The notes under the pieces: model-generated
The model's input: only the letters and a program-made list of their open reading frames with translations
Databases searched by the model: none
What the model was told of the DNA's origin: nothing
Made by a program: the position numbers and the translations under genes
Shown: positions 1 through 9,810 of the stretch, piece by piece
How the letters are laid out: the number at the start of each line of letters is the position of its first letter
Position numbering within the stretch: position 1 is the stretch's first letter
Assembly (NCBI GenBank): GCA_949987705.1
Contig: OX465281.1
Coordinates: forward strand, 165,182,393 to 165,246,392
Direction of reading: 5' to 3'
Origin: Thereva unica
Taxonomy: Eukaryota; Arthropoda; Insecta; Diptera; Therevidae
Length of the DNA: 64,000 bases

Positions 1-256
1 TGACTCAGCGCCTGCAAGCCGCTTTTTATATCCAAGCTCCACCTTTATTTAACTTCTGGAACCTTCTCGAGTCCTTTTTCTCGAGCCTAGTGGTATGTTC
101 TTTTATTTTCGTCCAGAAGCTTGAATTTGTCTTCATTTATCGCGCGTTCCAATTTTAGTTTAGTACATAAATCATTAGTTCAGACATCAACCAGAGTTGT
201 TATCGACAATCGTTGATTATGCTTTTTCACAAACAGATGGCGCATAAATCATCACA
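1..256 (-). repeat. Gypsy-A family LTR fragment, reverse orientation
   Basis: The reverse complement matches the 5' half of the LTR at 12776-13030 almost base for base, including the LTR start (TGTGATGATTTATG, here ending at 256) and the stretch around the CTCGAG site. The window edge cuts the other side, so it may be a solo LTR or the end of a whole minus-strand element. It differs from the 12776 copy by scattered substitutions. Confidence 0.9.
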
Positions 257-260
257 ATGG

Positions 261-562
261 CCTCGATTCCCAGATCCGACGGCGGGGAAGTGAGTTGCGG
301 ATTTGACACTTTGCGATTCTCAAATCCGCAACCCCGAATTTCTTTTTGACATTTTCCACGCTGTAAAAGTGTGATCCGCAACAAATTTTCTGCGGATTTG
401 AACGACAAATGCGCCTAAGATAATCCGACATAGCATATTTCATTATCGCGTGAGTCTTCACTCCGAATTTTCGATTTAAACCAATCCGGGACTGCGGATT
501 TGAGAATCGCAAAGTGTCAAATCCGCACTCACTTCCCTCCGGTCGGATCTGGGAATCGATGC
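261..562. repeat. Foldback/MITE-like inverted repeat
   Basis: Arms at about 261-330 and 493-562 are inverted copies of each other with only a few mismatches, around a ~160-bp loop that itself has smaller CCGCA/TGCGG repeats. No coding capacity. It starts four bases after the LTR fragment ends. No clear target duplication was seen, so the class is unknown. A non-autonomous TIR element or a simple inverted duplication are both possible. Confidence 0.75.
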
Positions 563-1261
563 CAATACTAAGTAGATATGGACAAACGCGAGTCAAATTA
601 ACTTCCAGTTACGGCACCACGAGCTGGGGGCGCTAATATCGCAGGGTTTTATGACCGCTATATATGGTTAGTTTCCGAAATAAACTTTCTTGTTTATGTG
701 AAAGCCCTTTGCGCATTTGAAAACAAAATCAGAAGCTGCGGCTTTAATTTTAGTGGCGGTGTATCTAAAAACAGATTCCTATGCGCTTATTCCTATTGTT
801 TTGTTCGGGAAGGGCAAAGAGGATGAAAAAATGACGATGATTTCGTGGGCGATGGGTGAAATTTGACAATGAGGGAAAAAATGAATGGACGAGACAACTT
901 TAATGGGAAATTTGGCTACAAGCATGTTTTTATTATCTTTAGAAAAATGACGGGATTATTTCCTTTTTCTTAGCGAAAAGGTGACAAATTTTTAGATTTG
1001 TTCTCAGGTATTTTATTAGTTCGTAGAAATTTGAAATTTTTACGGATAATTTTATTACTGTTGAGATAAATAAAATAATTTTTGTTTTTGATTTTATTTA
1101 TCGTTATTTATGTGGCATGGCCCGCACGTTATATCCTTCAAGTAATGATGTACTAGTAAATTTAGGTTAGTCTGGATGGTGCGTCAGTAGATTTCGATGA
1201 ACCTTGGGTTTTATCTGTGAGGTGTTATATGGTCCCAGCAGCACCGACTGTGTTCTAATTA
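563..1261. other. Unassigned AT-rich stretch
   Basis: No open frame of interest, no repeat structure and no match to the other elements in this window that I could recognise. Confidence 0.5.
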
Positions 1262-1465
1262 TTAACGAAGGGGAGGTGTGTAGTGGGCCTGGGATGGGCC
1301 GAGTTGGCTAGTCTTGGAAAAAAAGGTGCATGTATGTAGGTAAAAACGGTAAAACTTAGCAAGGGCTGCTACATTTCTACAGTGGCTTGAAGAGTCTATA
1401 GAGGAGCAAAATGGGCCAGCCAAGGCAAGCCAGTTTTTAGGGTAATATAGGTTCGCGCCACGCAA
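1262..1465 (-). pseudogene. LINE ORF2 C-terminal remnant (LINE-B family)
   Basis: The minus-strand frame contains RNVAALAKFYRFY, close to RNVAALTKFYRYY in the LINE-B ORF2 tail encoded at 17247-19556. This segment follows the RT domain in that family. The preceding residues (YPKNWLALAGPFCSSIDS) fit poorly, and no further frame is open, so this is a short decayed piece. It probably belongs to the same old copy as the RT remnant at 2284-2553, with foreign sequence between. Confidence 0.6.
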
Positions 1466-2283
1466 CCGTCAAAAACAATTAAATTTAAAGTCTTTTATTA
1501 CAACAAAAGCTAAGGATTTAGAACGAGTTAAAATAAATTGAGAAGACAATTAAACAAATTATAGTAATTACAACCAGACGTATTTTGTTAAAGACTAAAC
1601 CGAAATTGAATCTCTGTTCTTTAATTTAATTTTCCAAAGGTGAAAGAAGAGCTTACACCTGACTTACTTAATATTAATAATGTTACAATATTGCTAACTA
1701 AGCGTCTGGGGGTAGCCGGATGCTCCCGAAGTATCGAGGTCATCGATGGCGGCTTGTGCCGTAAGACTCGTGAACTTTTGATTGGTGTCATGTGTCGTAT
1801 AAGGTGTGGCCGTGGGAATAGAACTTCTACCCAGATAGACGAGTCAGAGTCATGTTCAATACAATTCAATACAAGGCGGAATGTAGGACTTATAGATTGT
1901 AGTCAGGGCAGCTGGCTGTAGGAGGAACTTGCATCTCTTGAGGAATCTCAGGCATTGATAAGCTTGTTTGGCGATTGGAATATGTGATTACTCCATCGCA
2001 GATCTGGGACCTTATTCTCTATTACGTCATATTTTCTATTTCTATTGCAATATTGGCATTCATTTTACATGAAAATTTAACGATACTGGCAAATTTTTAC
2101 TTGAAAGCTATCTTGACAGGATTTAACAATATTGTAGGGTTTTTGACGTGATAATGTCGTAAAAAGATGATGTTTCAGATAGCTGCGATATGCACTTTCT
2201 TCATGACGTCAATTTGCCCGTGAGCAAATGTTTGTTTGCCTTGGTGGATTTGTACCTTACGATGTTAAGAGATGAGCCAGCTA
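1466..2283. other. Sequence splitting a LINE remnant; possible LTR, uncertain
   Basis: This lies between two parts of one LINE remnant, at a spacing (about 1.1 kb) larger than the ~600 bp expected. On the minus strand it ends in an AT-rich run followed by TGGCGCGAACC, which could be an LTR end plus primer site. I found no partner LTR and no coding region. Treat it as unassigned. Confidence 0.2.
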
Positions 2284-2553
2284 TTAGGTTCTTTTTGCCC
2301 ACTGAGGTAAAGAGAAGGACGGTACAAGTTTTCGTTGGGATGAGAGCTCACACTCTATTCGACAAGGTCTGGTCCGTGCTTGTATTATATTTAGGAAGGC
2401 GTAGAAGTAGGCACAACTATGAATTGGGTTGGAGGGGATTGAGAGCAGATCACTAATGAATATTAGAAAGAGATCAGGTGAGAGAATTGACCCTTGGGTA
2501 ACGCCCGCCGTGATTCGACGCCATCCAGTACTAGCTTGATTGAACAGCCACAA
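2284..2553 (-). pseudogene. LINE reverse transcriptase remnant (LINE-B family)
   Basis: The minus-strand peptide includes AGVTQGSILSPDLFLIFISD, the RT block that reads AGVPQGSILSPALFLIFIND in LINE-B at 17247-19556. It continues with DLLSIPSNP. The catalytic FADD expected next is lost. The fragment is a 5'-truncated or broken copy of the same family, in the same orientation as the C-terminal remnant at 1262-1465. Confidence 0.75.
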
Positions 2554-4191
2554 ACGAAGCCCTCAAATCAATTCTTTAGAACTGAGATGTAAGTTAATTT
2601 CACAGTTTTACATCAGGCGTCGAATTTTTCACTTTTTACGTTGCCCGCATAACCCTACTCCTAATTTTCTACAAAAATGTGTGTAGTTTTGAAGAGGGGC
2701 GGGTTTTCTATCTATTCAATCAACTCCGTGATTTGCAAAGTAATAACTGTTAAGAAAATGACAAGCATTTAAAAAATATTTACCCTCGAACCAAAAAAAA
2801 TATATTAAAAATGAATGAAAATATTGTCGAATTATTTATAGAACTTATTAATAAACTAGCTGAAGTGGATTTGATGTTTAATAGTGGGTCTATACGAAAG
2901 TGGCTCTAGTCCGTCGCACTTTGATCTTTGAATGAAACGGCACCTTTCCAGCGGCTTCTTTTGTTTTACGGATAAAAGTACATCAAGAATTCCTACTTGT
3001 TTGCAATCTTTTTGTCGCACAAAACAAGTGTGTTTTTGTGCTGAGGCACCGGCCACTAATTATGGGTTTTCACGGCAGACTTCAAGTTGTATAATAAGTT
3101 TTATATATACATGCACATAATATACCAAAATTCTTAGAGTTTTTGGTAATTATTTACTATATCACCCCACTTCCAGGGGGTAGGAGTGGGGGTAATAAGG
3201 GAGGTTGACCTGAACACTTTTTTTTGGAATTAGCCCTTGGTCATCCCTTAAAAAGTTATTCACTGTTGAAATTTTGTAAAAATCACCCTTTTACAAGTAT
3301 TATTTTATGACTTTAATAAGCAGGTATTGCAGTAACGACTTTGACGCTGGATTGTAAGACCCAAAAACTCTCCCACCCAACCTCAACCTCATTCTCGAAT
3401 TGGGCACAATCTTTTATTGCTGCTCCCAGAGCAGAGGACGGGCGGACTAATAAAGTAAACAATTACCCTATATAAAAACATTTAAAAAAATCTTTCAAAA
3501 TCGGAACATTTGTTCCTTCATTGACGACTACCTAATCTTGAGAAATATGAAGTAGAGTTTTAAACGATAATTCTGATATTCTTTATTATAATTCTATTAT
3601 TGTAAGTAAACACATATATTTAAATTGACCCAAACTAAATGGCTTCAATTTTCTCTATAAGCAATAATAAAATAAATACACAAAAACTTGAATTTTTGCT
3701 CAAAAAAGGCTATTTCATTTTTCTCAAATTAAAAAAAACGCGATGCAAAATTTCCTATTAAATCTCTCTTCCCAGTCATTAATTCATTGATAAATTTCAG
3801 CAATTTCAGAAATCATCGTACTTTCAGCCCACCCACCCCCTTCCAAAACAAAACAAAAGGAATACCCGCGCAGAAATATATTTTTAGATTCGAAACTTTT
3901 GGCTTTTCTTCTAACATGCGTCAAGGGCTTTGAAATGCTTTTTTAAATTCAGGCGCAAACCTGCTTTTTTCAATTTTTACTAAAAAATAACAAAATTAAA
4001 AAATGTGTCTATTTTATGATCATTATGCACTTATAAAGAAATATTATTATTTATATTATTAAACTATTGTTGAAACCCCATTCCCATTGATTGTAGAGGT
4101 TTATCACTAAAACTTAAACCGGTACAACTATCGCCATCTATCAAACCAGCTGGAAAGATGTTTGTCCATATCTACTTACTCTATTATCAAT
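2554..4191. other. Unassigned AT-rich stretch
   Basis: Only short spurious frames are seen. There are several homopolymer runs and G-rich patches near 3170-3210 but no duplicated ends, no inverted ends and no recognisable protein. A short motif at 4157-4175 is the reverse complement of one at 572-590 (beside the foldback at 261-562), too short to interpret. Confidence 0.5.
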
Positions 4192-4320
4192 GTGTCTTCA
4201 TTTATCGCGGGTTCCAATTTTAGTTTAGTACATAAATCATTAGTTCAGACATCAACCGGAGTTGTTACCGACAATCGTTGATTATGCTTTTTGACAAACA
4301 GATGGCGCATAAATATCACA
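4192..4320 (-). repeat. Gypsy-A family LTR fragment, reverse orientation
   Basis: The reverse complement matches the first ~130 bases of the Gypsy-A LTR, ending at 4320 with the LTR start in a variant lacking a few bases. It lies six bases from the left LTR of Gypsy-B, while a forward Gypsy-A LTR lies four bases beyond the right LTR of Gypsy-B. Gypsy-B is therefore framed by head-to-head LTR-A ends. Confidence 0.85.
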
Positions 4321-4326
4321 ATATTG

Positions 4327-4659
4327 TGTAGGGGACCAACGTCTACAGAATTACAGAAACAGAAAAATATACGACTGAAATATCTTTATATCACCCTTTA
4401 TAACAAGGTTCGAGTATTTAACGTAAACAACAAATTCTGTTTATAATTAATCCCGTAACAAGTAAAATTCCAAACGAGATCTAAAACTCTTTCTAATCGA
4501 GAAATTCCGTAAACAGCAATAATAAAATATAACCTCAAAAAAACGAAAGAAGATTTTTTTTTAAATTTTTCCCGCACTCTTGTTTTTTCGTTGACAGTTT
4601 TTTTTATTCTTCGCTTATAAGAATGCCATGGAATTGCTGAATGCGCGGGTGTGGTGCCA
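4327..4659 (-). repeat. Gypsy-B 3' LTR (333 bp)
   Basis: Plus-strand ends are TGTAGGGGACC and GGTGTGGTGCCA. It matches the right-hand copy at 12444-12771 with several substitutions and small indels, so the insertion is not very recent. Confidence 0.92.
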
Positions 4660-4680
4660 TATTACTCCCCTTCCAGCAAC
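4660..4680 (-). other. Gypsy-B polypurine tract
   Basis: The minus strand reads a purine-rich run (GGAAGGGGAGTAATA) directly before the 3' LTR start. This is the expected primer position for plus-strand DNA synthesis. Confidence 0.65.
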
Positions 4681-4711
4681 ACAATTATTATTGTGGTGCG
4701 AATTGGACTCG

Positions 4712-5038
4712 ATTCGTAGCAATGGTGCTTTTTATGGGAGCGGGTTGCTAACTCTCAGCCCAACCGACTTAAAGCTCTGTTTTGTGGCGCAGAGAGCTCG
4801 CCATTCGCCCGTCTCCCGTTAGCTCCTTCCGAAGAAGTACCCCGGCGGGCACCGCGGGGAGATGGGATTAGGACTTGCTAACAGCAGACGGTGTTCGTCT
4901 GCAGTGACTTTTCTCGGGTTTTGGCAGAGGTGGCATTTCGGGTACCACCACTTTCCGAGGTCTTTGTTAGCCGTTTGCCCCCCCGCCTCTCCGCCCTATG
5001 TCCCATGAGAGATTAAAGGAGCACAATGAATGAATGAT
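4712..5038 (+). mobile_element. SINE with a LINE-derived 3' end
   Basis: A 327-bp GC-rich insert is flanked by a perfect 12-bp target duplication, GAATTGGACTCG, at 4700-4711 and 5039-5050. Its last part, at about 4997-5020, matches the 3' end of the LINE fragment at 26306-26925, including the final codons and stop of that LINE. It then ends in an ATGA repeat tail. The rest does not match LINE coding sequence, so this fits a SINE that borrowed its 3' end to use that LINE's machinery. I could not identify a clear tRNA or 5S head. Confidence 0.75.
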
Positions 5039-5050
5039 GAATTGGACTCG

Positions 5051-5569
5051 CTTCTTTTTTACAGCTAGGCCTTCATATGTTCTTGGTCCTTGGCTTTTTG
5101 TCGCATTGTTTTCATCTGTCATAGCTTGCATGAAAGCTGGCTTTAAACGATCCACTGATATGTTCGAGTGAGTGCCATTGATGTCCACTGTATAATAAGT
5201 GTCATTGTCTCTTTTCACTACTGCGTACGGTCCAACGTATGGTTGGTCCAGTGGTTTCCTGACACTGCCGACTCTGACAAAAACATGGGGACACGTAGAA
5301 AGATATTTATGGATAAATATTTTGGGTTTGTTGTGATGAACTGTCTGATGAGGTCTGAGAGCTCTCATATACTCTCTTAAATGTTCTTTAAAGAAAGAGT
5401 GGTCCTGTTGAAAGTTATCCTGCATAAAGTATTCGCCGGGTAACCGGAGTGTTGTTCCGTATACCAACTCGGCACTTGATGATCCGATGTCTTCTTTTAA
5501 GCAGTTTCTGAGTCCTAGAAGAACCACGGGTAATACGCGAACCCAATCATCAGTTTCGTGACACTTCAC
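5051..5569 (-). pseudogene. Gypsy-B integrase C-terminal part
   Basis: The minus-strand frame starts at KCHETDDWVRVLPVVLLGLR and contains the conserved AELVYGTTLRLPGEYF block found after the integrase core in Gypsy elements. It ends in a segment with YVGPYAVVKR (GPY-like module) and a basic tail. It is the same protein as the next upstream frame (5578-6849) but displaced by a one-base frame change near 5610. The 3' end is interrupted by the SINE at 4712-5038, so codons beyond 5050 belong to that insert. Confidence 0.85.
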
Positions 5570-5577
5570 TGCGGCTT

Positions 5578-6849
5578 TTAATGATCTATGCCATCGCTCG
5601 ACAAGCCCATTTGCTGCGGGTGATATGCTGTTGTGCGCTGGTGCCGGCTACCAATCATTTTACCGAATGCGTCGAATATCGGTGCGTCAAATTGTGTTCC
5701 TCTATCAGTAGTTATTGTTGATGGTGTGCCAAATCGAGCAATCCAGGTGGTAAAAATTGTATCAACAACTGTGGTGGCTGTAATATCTTTTATCGGCGTT
5801 GCCTCAGGCCATCTTGTAAATCGGTCAATCATTGTGAGGCAGTAACGATATCCCCGTGATTCAGGCATTGGGCCTACAATGTCAATGTGTATGTGACTAA
5901 ATCTTTCGTCTGGCACGTCGATATATTTCGGTGGTCGTTTTGTATGTCGGCTAATTTTTGATCTCTGACAAGGCAAACATGTTCGTGCCCGTTCCATTAT
6001 GTCCTTGTTCATCGTTGGCCATACGAATTTTTTTCCAATGGTTTTTCGTGTTGTTTTTCCACTGGCATGGGCGGTGTTATGAACTGTATCGAAAATATTT
6101 TTTCTAAGCGGTTTCAATATGTGTGGTCTTATCATATCTGTGGAGATGTCACAATAGAATGTCGCTTCAGAGCCTGATGGTCGTAATTCCTTGAATTGCA
6201 GCGAACCCGGTGTCTGTAATAAGTTTTTTAGTTCTTCATCGTTTTTCTGAGCGGTTGATATGTCTTCGGTTGTTATAGCAACTGGCAATTCAATATTATC
6301 TATCCTTGATAATGTATCGGCTACTATATTATGTTGCCCGGAAAGATGGCGTATGTCAGTTGTGAATTGACTTATTAAATCGAGTTGTCTTTGCTGCCTT
6401 GGAGATGCTTTCGTCGCCTTTTGATTAAACGCATAAATCAGTGGCTTACGGTCCGTGAAGATAATTGTTTTTCGTCCTTCAATTAAATGTTTGAAAAATG
6501 TTATTGCTGCGGCAATAGCAAGCAATTCTCTGTCGTAAGCACTGTATTTAGTCTGTCTTTCCGTCAATTTCCTTGAGAAAAACCCAAGTGGTTGCTGTTT
6601 GTCATCCACTGTTTGTTCGAGTACGGCACCAATTGCTGTATCCGAAGCATCTGTCGTTATGTGCAGTTGTGTGCATTCTGACGGGTGTGCGATCATTGTG
6701 GCTTTCGCTAATTGTTCCTTGCATTCCTCAAATGCTTGGTCAGCTTTCGTGTTCCATTGAACTGGTCGTTTATCCCTTTTCTTTGCTCCGATAGTTAGTG
6801 CGTGCAGAGGAGCCTGCGTCATTGCAGCGTTCTTGATACAGGGGGAGGT
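5578..6849 (-). pseudogene. Gypsy-B RNase H and integrase
   Basis: The minus-strand frame begins after the MITE. RNase H comes first: [15 protein letters not shown] with the first catalytic Asp, [12 protein letters not shown] with the Glu, [11 protein letters not shown] with the next Asp, and ADTLSRID at the domain end. The integrase zinc region has the paired CLPCQRSK. The core shows IDIVGPMP and TTDRGTQFD, the first two acidic residues of the D,D,E triad. The Glu is reached only after a one-base frame change that follows AYHPQ near 5610. It lies between the RT remnant (6946-7876) and the integrase tail. Confidence 0.9.
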
Positions 6850-6945
6850 CAACAATTCAACACTGCCGCAGCACTGCGGAATTCAGCTTCAAACTTCTAA
6901 TTGCTGAATCCTACAGTGTTGCGGCAGTGTTGAATTTTTGAATTC
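6850..6945. repeat. Short hairpin MITE inside Gypsy-B pol
   Basis: Arms of about 34 bp, beginning AATTCAACACTGCCGCA and ending TGCGGCAGTGTTGAATT, fold into a near-perfect hairpin with a ~25-bp loop. It lies exactly where the RT thumb region stops and RNase H restarts, so it is an insertion. The target duplication is not certain. Confidence 0.7.
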
Positions 6946-7876
6946 ACCCACATCTTCTGTAATTTATCATACCTAAGAATCGTCTGAGTTCCATGACTGT
7001 TTTTGGTTTAGGAAAATTAAGAATCGCTTGGACTCGGTTATTCCTTCACTTGTGACTTGGTAACCTAAATATTCGACTTTGGGTTGTTACCAGGTGCACT
7101 TACTTAGTTTGATACAGAGCCCAAACTCTTTTAGACGTTGGAATACTTGCTGCAGATGGTCCAAATGTTCTTCTCGAAACTTTGAGGCTGCAATGATATC
7201 GTCTATATAGCAGAAGCAAAACTCTAGGCCTCTTAACATTGTGTCTATGAAACGTTGGAAGGACTGTGCAGCATTGGTAAGGCCGAAAGGCATGACATTA
7301 AATTGGTATAACCCGAATGGGGTGATTAATGCTGTTTTTTCTCTGTCTTCTGGAGCCATCGCAATTTGAAAATAGGCTCTTTCCAAGTCCAACGTTGAAA
7401 AATGTGTACATCCGTGCAACCTGTGGGAAAAGTCCTGTATATTGGGCACTGGATATTTGTCCGGTAGAGTCATCTTATTCATACGTCGATAGTCGTCGCA
7501 AATCCTCCAGGTCCCGTCTTTCTTCCTTCGCATTAGCATAGGGTTAGCATACGGAATAGACGAGGGACTGACTATGCCTTCATCTATCCAGTCGTTAATT
7601 TCTTTTCGCGCTGCTTTGTGTCTGCCTGGTGAGAGGCGACGTGCACGTTCGACACAAGGAGGTCCCTTTGTTATGATGTGGTGTTGTATATTGTGTCGAG
7701 GTCTTCGGTATTTACCAGGAATGGTGATTTCGACATTTTCTTTCAATAGTTTGTGAAAGTCACTATTTTCTCCTACTGTAGTCACTGTTGGAGTATTGGT
7801 TCGCATAACTATACCATGCGTTGTAAGGTTTGTGGTCCCGTCGATTAATCGTCGATTTCTTATGTCGGGAAGAAGG
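6946..7876 (-). pseudogene. Gypsy-B reverse transcriptase
   Basis: The minus-strand frame from the foldback edge encodes LLPDIRNRRLIDG (end of the protease region), then the RT fingers and palm: KDGTWRICDDYRRMN, STLDLERAYFQI, TPFGLYQFNVMPFGL and the catalytic box CYIDDII. An in-frame stop follows KCTW near 7086. The thumb (PKVEYLGYQVT) continues in broken frames to the MITE at 6850-6945. Catalytic aspartates of the palm are present. The N-terminal half of the protease and its D-T/S-G site are missing at the junction with the foldback. Confidence 0.9.
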
Positions 7877-8050
7877 TGACCCTGCAAACAATTTCTCGGC
7901 TGCTCGTTTTCTCGAGCTATTTTCGAAAGACAACTTGTCGAAAATTATTCGAGAAACAATCGTTAAAACGATCCCTAAAGCTTTCACGCTCTTTTCATGG
8001 TTTTGTTTGCTTCTCCCTTCCAGAATTTGCTGTTTTGCTATCGGGTGAGG
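7877..8050. repeat. Left outer terminal inverted repeat of the foldback
   Basis: Reverse complement of 11139-11313 with only a handful of differences, including a short indel near the inner end. Frames that read through it are not genes: they are mirrored at the other end. Confidence 0.9.
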
Positions 8051-8391
8051 AGTATATGAGTGTGTGTGCGTGAAGATGACTTGCCGGCGCAGGCGCGGTG
8101 GGAGTTAGCTGGGCGTCCTTTTCAGTAGCTAAACCCTGGTTAAGACGGGCGCATGCGTTTTTTGAAAGTGAAAATTAGAGAATCATTTTTATGAATATGT
8201 TTCGTTTTTTCGAATCGATATCGAATGAATCTCGAATGATTTTTGTTTCGTTTTTTCGAATCGATATCGAATGAATCTCGAATTATTTATTTGAATACAT
8301 GTTTCGTTTTTTTGATTCGATATCGAATGAATCTCGAATGATTTTTGTTTCATTTTTTCGAATCGATATCAATAAATCTCGAATGATTTTT

Positions 8392-8565
8392 GTTTCGTAC
8401 TTACCGCAATATTTATTTATCCGTTGTTAATTAGATATCTTAACTTCACTATTTTATCTAATCACTTTATAAATAAATAAATGCAAATAAATAAAGTGAT
8501 TAGATAAAATAGTGAAGTTAAGATAATTAACAACGGATAAATAAATATTGCGGTAAGTACGAAAC
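8392..8565. repeat. Palindrome at the first array inversion
   Basis: Arms beginning GTTTCGTACTTACCGCAAT and ending with its reverse complement meet in a central TTTATTTATAAATAAA-like core near 8475. Nearly perfect over ~170 bp. Confidence 0.88.
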
Positions 8566-9181
8566 AAAAATCATTCGAGATTTATTCGATATCGATTCGA
8601 AAAAACGAAACAAAAATCATTCGAGATTTATTCGATATCGATTCGAAAAAACGAAACATGTATTCAAATAAATCATTCGAGATTCATTCGATATCGATTC
8701 GAAAAACGAAACATGTATTCAAATAAATCATTCGAGATTCATTCGATATCGATTCGAAAAAACGAAACAAAAATCATTCGAGATTCATTCGATATCGATT
8801 CGAAGAAACGAAACATGTATTCAAATAAATCATTCGAGATTCATTCGATATCGATTCGAAAAAACGAAACAAAAATCATTCGAGATTCATTCGATATCGA
8901 TTCGAAAAAACGAAACATATTCATAAAAATGATTCGAGATAAATTCGACATCGATTCGAGAAAACGAAACACACATACATGCACATCCTTCGAGATTCCA
9001 TCTCAAAAGCGATTCATTCTAGCGTTCCTTTTTTATCATTTTCGATAACGCTTTCGAATCGTTCTCGATTTCGTTATCGAAGAAAGCTTTCGCTTTTTAT
9101 GAATCGCTCTCGCATCCATATCGATTCGGATTTTTGTTTCGTTTTTTCGAATCGATATCGAATAAATCTCGAATGATTTTT

Positions 9182-9355
9182 GTTTCGAACTTACCGCAAT
9201 ATTTATTTATCCGTTGTTAATTATCTTAACTTCACTATTTTATCTTATCACTTTATTTATTTGCATTTATTTATTTATAAAGTGATTAGATAAAATAGTG
9301 AAGTTAAGATATCTAATTAACAACGGATAAATAAATATTGCGGTAAGTACGAAAC
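9182..9355. repeat. Palindrome at the second array inversion
   Basis: A second copy of the 8392-8565 palindrome, in which the ATATCT/AGATAT asymmetry lies on the opposite arm. The two copies are therefore themselves inverted relative to each other. Confidence 0.85.
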
Positions 9356-9810
9356 AAATATCATTCGAGATTTATTCGATATCGATTCGAAAAAACGAAA
9401 CAAAAATCATTCGAGATTTATTCGATATCGATTCGAAAAAACGAAACAAAAATCATTCGAGATTCATTCGATATCGATTCGAAAAAACGAAACATGTATT
9501 CAAATAAATCATTCGAGATTCATTCGATATCGATTCGAAAAAACGAAACATGTATTCAAATAAATCATTCGAGATTCATTCGATATCGATTCGAAAAAAC
9601 GAAACATAAATCGTTCGAGATTCATTCGATAACGATTCGAAAAAACGAAACATATTCATAAAAATGATTCTCTAATTTTCACTTTCAAAAAAAGCATGCG
9701 CACCTCTTAACCAGGATTTAGCTACTGAAAAGGACGCCCAGCTAACTCCCACCGCGCCTGCGCCGGCAAGTCATCTTCACGCACACACACTCATATACTC
9801 CTCACCCACA

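Larger units (their letters stand above)
8165..9680. repeat. Arrays of an ~46/57-bp repeat rich in TCGATATCGATTCGA
   Basis: The unit contains ATTCGAGATTCATTCGATAT followed by CGATTCGAAAAAACGAAAC. It exists in a short form (about 46 bp) and a form lengthened by ATGTATTCAAATAA. Units run on the minus strand at 8190-8400, on the plus strand at 8555-8990, minus again near 9120-9190, and plus at 9350-9660. Each orientation switch is at a hairpin (8392-8565, 9182-9355) or a decayed patch. Open frames here simply translate the repeat. Confidence 0.88.

Noticed and set aside
252..596. 114-codon minus-strand frame
   Set aside because: It spans both arms of the foldback at 261-562, and the peptide mirrors the inverted repeat.
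1466..1925. Possible solo LTR with a TGGCGCGAACC primer site
   Set aside because: No second LTR, no target duplication, and no firm tRNA match; kept only as a low-confidence note.
8713..9048. Open frame with a repeating peptide (KSFEIHSISIRKNE-like)
   Set aside because: It is the translation of the tandem DNA repeat; orientation flips and hairpins interrupt it, and no start context or domain supports a protein.
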